This document shows, piece by piece, positions 58,830 to 64,000 of a stretch of 64,000 nt of DNA (the stretch's first letter is position 1; the number at the start of each line of letters is the position of its first letter). The notes beneath the pieces were generated by a model that saw nothing but the letters and a program-made list of their open reading frames with translations, was not told the DNA's origin and ran no database searches. The DNA comes from Crambe crambe (lineage: Eukaryota > Porifera > Demospongiae > Poecilosclerida > Crambeidae). Where the stretch lies: contig OZ004595.1 of the NCBI GenBank assembly GCA_963924555.1, positions 5,512,599 through 5,576,598 of the forward strand, written 5' to 3'. A program made the translations under genes and the position numbers.

Positions 58830-61800
58830 ATGGCCTCCTCTACTACTTCGACTGCCCTCCATATGGCTGTCAAGTCAGGTGACATGAACAAGGTCAGAAG
58901 GTTGTTGAGAAGTGGCAAGTATGATAATATAGACTGTACTGATTCCAATGGGCAGACTCCACTCCATTATGCTTGTGCTGCAGGTCACTTAGATATAGTT
59001 ATAGTGCTGATAGCTGAGTTCAATGCTTGTATGTTTTTAAAGGATAAGAATGGTTGCATACCACTAATGACTGCATGTTTATATGGAAGGAGAGATGTTG
59101 CATTTAGTCTAGTGACTGATCACCTTTATCCTCGAGATGTAAAAGATAATAAAAACAGAACAGTTCTTCATTATGCATGTGGTGGAGGCAATGTTGGTCT
59201 AGTTCAATTCCTGATACGTGACCACAATGCTGATATCGGTGCTAGGGATGATAAAAATAACACACCACTCCATGTGGCTGCTTTGAGTGGAAAGAAAGAG
59301 GTTGCATTGTCCCTAATAAATGAATTTGGCTGTGATATCACTGTCAAGGGTTTTTTGGGTAGATCCTTGCTACATAACGCATGTGCTGGAGGCAATGTTA
59401 GTCTAGTTCAATTCCTAATATGTAACCACAATGCTGATATTGGTGCTAGGGATGATGAAAATAACACACCACTCCATGTGGCTGCTTTGTATGGAAAGAA
59501 AGACATGACTTTGTACCTATTAAATGAGTTTGGTTGTGTTGTGGGTGGTTTGGGTAGATCCCTGCTACATTGTGCATGTGCTGGAGGTAACGTTCGTCTA
59601 GTTGAATCCCTGATGTATCTATACTCTGAAACCTATGCTAGGGATGATGAAAATAGCACACCATTCCATGTGGCTGCTTTGTATGGAAAGAAAGAAGTTG
59701 TGTTGTCCCTAATAAATAAGTTTGGCTTTGATATTACTATCAAGGGTTGTTTGGGTAGATCCTTGCTACATTATGCATGTAGAGGAGGTAATGTTAGTCT
59801 AGTTCAATGCCTGATATGTGATTACAATGCTGATATCAATGCTAGGGATGATGAAAATAACACACCACTCCATGTGGCTGCTTTATATGGAAAGAAAGAG
59901 GCTGCATTATCCCTAATAATGAATTTGGTTGTGATATTACTGTCAAAGGTTTTTTGGGTAGATCCTTGCTACATAATGCATGTGCTGGAGGTAATGTTGG
60001 TCTAGTTGAATCTCTGGTGAATCTATATATACACTCTGAAAACTATGCTAGGGATGATGAAAATAGCACACCACTCCATGTTGCTGCTTTGTATGGAAAG
60101 AAAGAGGTTGCATTGTCCCTAATAAATAAGTTCGGCTATGATATCATTGTCAAGAGTAGTTTTGGTAGGTCCTTGCTACATTATGCATGTAAAGGAGGAA
60201 ATGTTAGTCTTGTTCAATCCCTGATACGTCACCACAATGCTGATATCAATGCTAGGGATGATGAAAATGATACGCCACTTCAGTTGGCAGCATTAAGTGG
60301 AAAGAAAGAGGTTGTATTGTCTTTAATGAAAGATTTTGGTTGTGATATTAATATCAGAGGTATTTTGGGTAGATCCTTGCTACATTATGCATGTAAAGGA
60401 GGAAATGTTAGTCTAGTTCAATCCCTGATAAGTGACCACAATGCTGATATCTATGCTAGGGATGATGAAAATAGCACACCACTCCATGTTGCTGCTTTGT
60501 ATGGAAAGAAAGAGGTTGCATTGTCCCTAATAAATATGTCCGGCTATGATATCATTGTCAAGGGTCATTTTGGTAGATCCTTGCTACATTATGCATGTAA
60601 AGGAGGAAATGTTAGTCTAGTTCAATCCCTGATAAGTGACCATAGTGCTGATATCTATGCTAGGGATGATGAAAATAACACACCACTTCATGTGGCTGCA
60701 TTGAGTGGCAATGAAAGGGTTACATTGTCTCTGATTGATAAGTTTGGTTGTGATATTTTTGTCAGAGGTGGTAATGGCTACTCATTGCTACACTCAGCAT
60801 GTCATAAAGGACACTTTAATCTCATAGAAACACTTTGTAAATATATGTCTCCCTTGATTGTTGATGAGGATGGTAACACTCCTCTTCATATCTCTTCAGT
60901 ACATGGCCATAGTGAATGTGTTGAGACTCTGTTACAAAATGATGCTCCTATCCTGATAAGAAATGCTTCTGGAAAGACTCCTATTGACCTAGCAACTGGT
61001 GATGCCAGATTAGCATTAGACCAATACATGAAACAAAATCAAAACAAGATCCAGGTCAATTATGGCGTCATGCAAAAACATGCTAAAAAGAAGTATTCAG
61101 GTGCACAACACATGACTAGGGTATTTGTCATTGGTAACACTGGAGCAGGGAAGAGCACTCTCATAGAGTCCCTTAGAAGAGAGAGTTTCTTTGATTCTCG
61201 ACAGAAAGTAACTGAAGATGTAGTGCCTCCCCACACTGCCGGTATAATCCCCAGTATCCATGTCAGTAAACACTATGGGAGAGTCATGTTCTATGACTTT
61301 GCTGGAGACCCTGAGTATTATTCCTCACATGCTGCCATCCTTGAGAATCTTGCTTCCTCAAGAAAAGGTGACAACATATTCATTGTTGTAGTTGATTTAA
61401 GGATGGATGTGATGACCATAGAGAAATTGCTGCACTATTGGTTTTCATTCATACAACACCAGAAATTCAGTGAAAAGCCTTTCCTCATTGTAGTTGGTAG
61501 CCACTCTGATTCAGTCACCAAAGAAGTGAAAACAAAATGCTATGAAACATTTGCACAATGTCACAAGAATATTTCTGAATTGCAGTATATGGAGTATTTT
61601 ATATTTGACTGCCGCAAGCCTGGATCTAAAAAAAAAGGTAGATTCCAGAAAAAAATCACAAACATGATCAGCAAATCTGAGTGCTACGAACTAACAATTG
61701 AAGCAACCATATTATTAGGGTTACTGGAAAAGGATTTTAACAATGTCATTGCTTGTTCTGTAGAGACCATAGTGTCCCACATAGAGGACACTGGAGTACA

Positions 61801-63697
61801 GTTACCAAACAAAACTGAAACACTTGTACCCTATCTGCATGAACTCCATGAGGTGGGCATTTTATTATTAGTGGGAGAGGGAATAAAGGATAACTTCCTG
61901 ATAGTGTTGAACATCTCCAAACTTACAAATAAAGTGCATGAAGCATTGTTTTCTTTGGATGCACTTAAAGAATTCAGCAAACATAGGAATAGTTATCCAT
62001 TAGATATTGGAATCATCCCTGAAGATCTTCTACTAAAGATCTTGCCTGAATGTTGTACAAAGGAATGCCTCATCCAACTTCAGTACTGCCAGGAAATCAG
62101 CCATGACAATGTAGGAGTATTCTCTTCCATATCACAGTCCTCTTCATCTTCTTCCCAATCCCTTCTCTTCTTTCCTGCTCTCATTTTAGGAGACAAGAGT
62201 GATGCATCATGGAGAACTCCTCCCGATAATAGTTACAGCATTGGTTGGTTTGCTTCATGCACTGATCCTAATGACTACTTCCCCCCACGTTTCCTTCATG
62301 TCCTTCTCCTCAGAATGGTTTTCAAACTTGCCCTCTCTGACCCCCAGCAACACCAAGCCCTTGTCCACACTACTGAATACATGGAGTATGAAAGGTTTTG
62401 CACCATGTGGAAGACTGGGGTGCACTGGTTGAGTGAGAAGGGGGTGGAGTGTATGGTTGAATTAGTTGATGCCAGTAAGGGAGTTGTTGTCATCACTAAG
62501 AGTGTTAAGGATAGAACAGAGATTTGCATCAGTGTCTTTAGCGATATAATCTGTTGTGTGATGGAGGCAAAGGCAGAGTTCTGCCACTCTGTCAGACCTA
62601 AATTCTATCTCTTAGATTCCACAGACCGGTCTGATTACCTTGATAAAGACAACTTGTTTCTAATGAGTGAGGTAGAGAAGACACTGGTGTCTCCAAAGGG
62701 GAAGGAGGGAGTGCGCAGTGTTACCAAAACAAGGTTTATGGAGCGTTCAAAGCTGACATGCATGCGTAAACTCACTCATTGGGACAACTTGTTTCCTATT
62801 GATTTTGGTTCAGTCCTCCATTACCTTAAAGACATAGTTAAACCTCTATATGACCTTGGTATCCACCTCAAAATTTCTCGTGGTGTCCTTGAGGCAATAG
62901 AAATGAACTATCCTTACGATGCAAGTAGGAGAACAAGGGAAGTGGTTAGGGCATGGACGAGCTCCTCTCTTGACCCTCCATGCTGGTCGCATCTCATGGA
63001 AGCACTGAAGGAGATAGACCATGGAGCCACTGCAAAAGAGATTGAGAAAGAACACAGTGAGTCAATAGAACAACATTAGATTTTAGATACAGGGAAAGTA
63101 GCTGCTCCCCCCCATTCATGCAAATTGAGATTTTTGATCACATGATACTTAGGTCACATTTAATATGCATAAATTATGCGCATATGTTAGTTTGACCTTT
63201 GACCCTACAAATAAAACATGCCCACAACACTTAGCAACAAGCCTGAGCTTATCATTTTGTCATAGAGGCACTAAGATTATCTAAGGATCATAGCTTCTTC
63301 ATCCTGACAGCAAGTTGAAATACAAATGACTGTTTCGCTTGCCAATTGAATATGTTACATAAACATACCCTACGTAGTAATCAAAATTTTCTTTGTAGGT
63401 GTTCATATTGAGCTCCAGAAGAAGCTGCTTGATCCTGACCAACGTGATTCCACACCAGATGACAACTTCCTTGATTTGTTTGCTGAAGTGGTTGGACCCA
63501 AATGGCCGTCCCTGGCCTCCCTCCTCTCCCTGACCAGTGAAGAGATTGAAGAGATGAAGACAGAGGGGGAGGGGCAGTCCCAACAAGTCCAAGCCCTCTC
63601 CATGTTGAAGAAGTGGACCTTCAAGGAAGGGGCCTCTTCCACTTATGATCAGTTGTCCCAGAAACTCAGAAAAATCTCACTGTTCCAGTATGTCTAA
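58830..63697 (+). CDS. Gene G: ANK-Roc-COR-death-death Roco-family gene with one frameshift in the ANK array
   Basis: The start is MASSTTSTALHMAVKSGD, different from the other paralogues. The first frame runs to 60005, but alignment with sister repeats shows one A missing near 59922 (CCCTAATAATGAA against CCCTAATAAATGAA), after which the protein continues in another frame to 63056. The intron 63057-63398 (342 nt) is joined in phase 1 to DD2 exon 63399-63697. About 22 ankyrin repeats are present. The Roc P-loop reads GNTGAGKST (Pro to Thr; 61133-61159), with DFAG and GSHSD conserved; VVDLR replaces VADLR. The COR-like region and DD1 are nearly identical to gene C, with a Ser run SSSSSSQS. The frameshift may be a sequencing error, a young inactivating change, or separate an ankyrin-only product from a C-terminal one starting at a later ATG. 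All C-terminal motifs are intact. Confidence 0.7.
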
Positions 63698-64000
63698 TAG
63701 GAGATGTTGACCAGTAGCTACTGTGTAGTGTGTTGTTCATTTTGTAACTTCATTTGTGATTCCTGCATGTTGAGTATTTTGTATCAACCTCATTCCTTCC
63801 TCTTCTTAACCCCTTATCTACCTCTAATTTAGTTTCCTCTCAGATCATGTACACTTCCACTATAATGATTCCTTATCTTCCCCACCTCCAATAATTCATG
63901 TATACTTCCTGTGGTTATATTGTGCACCTCATTCCAAAAAATTTCTGCCATCCATCTTTCTTAGTGTTTTTCATCATCATGTGTGCTTCCTCTATCTTCC
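63698..64000 (+). other. Start of the gene G tail
   Basis: This is the same pyrimidine-rich tail as at 633, 11413 and 23327 (GGAGATGTTGACCAGTAGC, then CCTTCCTCTTCTTAACC). No gene is seen. The window ends within it. Confidence 0.6.

Overview
The window looks like metazoan nuclear DNA, most probably from a demosponge (Amphimedon-like). This is an inference from three things: short GT-AG introns, AT-rich spacers full of AGCTAGCT-like words, and large ankyrin/death-domain proteins. No species-specific marker was verified. There is no operon structure and no bacterial gene signal. All recognisable genes lie on the + strand.

The window is dominated by a tandem cluster of paralogous Roco-family genes. 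Each intact gene has one very long exon encoding an N-terminal ankyrin (ANK) array, a Roc GTPase (P-loop GNPGAGKST, DFAG, GSHSD), a COR-like region and a first death domain (DD1). A phase-1 intron follows, then a last exon of about 299 nt encoding a second death domain (DD2). This is the layout of DAPK1 without its kinase but with two death domains. Members are: the DD2 exon of a gene starting left of the window (334-632); gene A (5739-11412); pseudogene B (15354-15770); gene C (18231-23326); gene D (28282-32242, DD2 broken by an insertion); pseudogene E (37323-43852, split by a retrotransposon and lacking Roc onwards); gene F (45084-50655); and gene G (58830-63697, one frameshift). ANK arrays range from about 4 to about 32 repeats, while the Roc-COR-DD-DD part is nearly invariant. 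ANK repeats probably sense a variable ligand or partner, Roc-COR would act as a GTP switch, and the death domains would recruit adaptors. A role in innate immunity or cell death is inference.

Between the genes lie long AT-rich tails that are themselves duplicated. They carry regularly spaced 53-66 nt GT-AG intron-like pairs and decayed coding patches. In the leftmost tail these lead into what looks like the 3' end of a real neighbouring gene with an IQ motif (about 3727-4999, possibly CAMTA-like). Its last exon was also copied in front of gene F. The duplication unit therefore appears to have carried pieces of this neighbour.

Two Ty3/gypsy-type LTR retrotransposons are present. One is apparently intact, with identical 173-bp LTRs and a 5-bp target duplication, and sits inside pseudogene E (39352-43548). 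The other is older and has a frameshifted gag (53527-57893). Other repeats include a 1.6-kb minisatellite with a 258-bp higher-order period (about 51405-53020), a 169-bp near-perfect hairpin ending pseudogene B, a 592-bp foldback insertion in the intron of gene C, poly-C runs upstream of several genes, and an ATT microsatellite.
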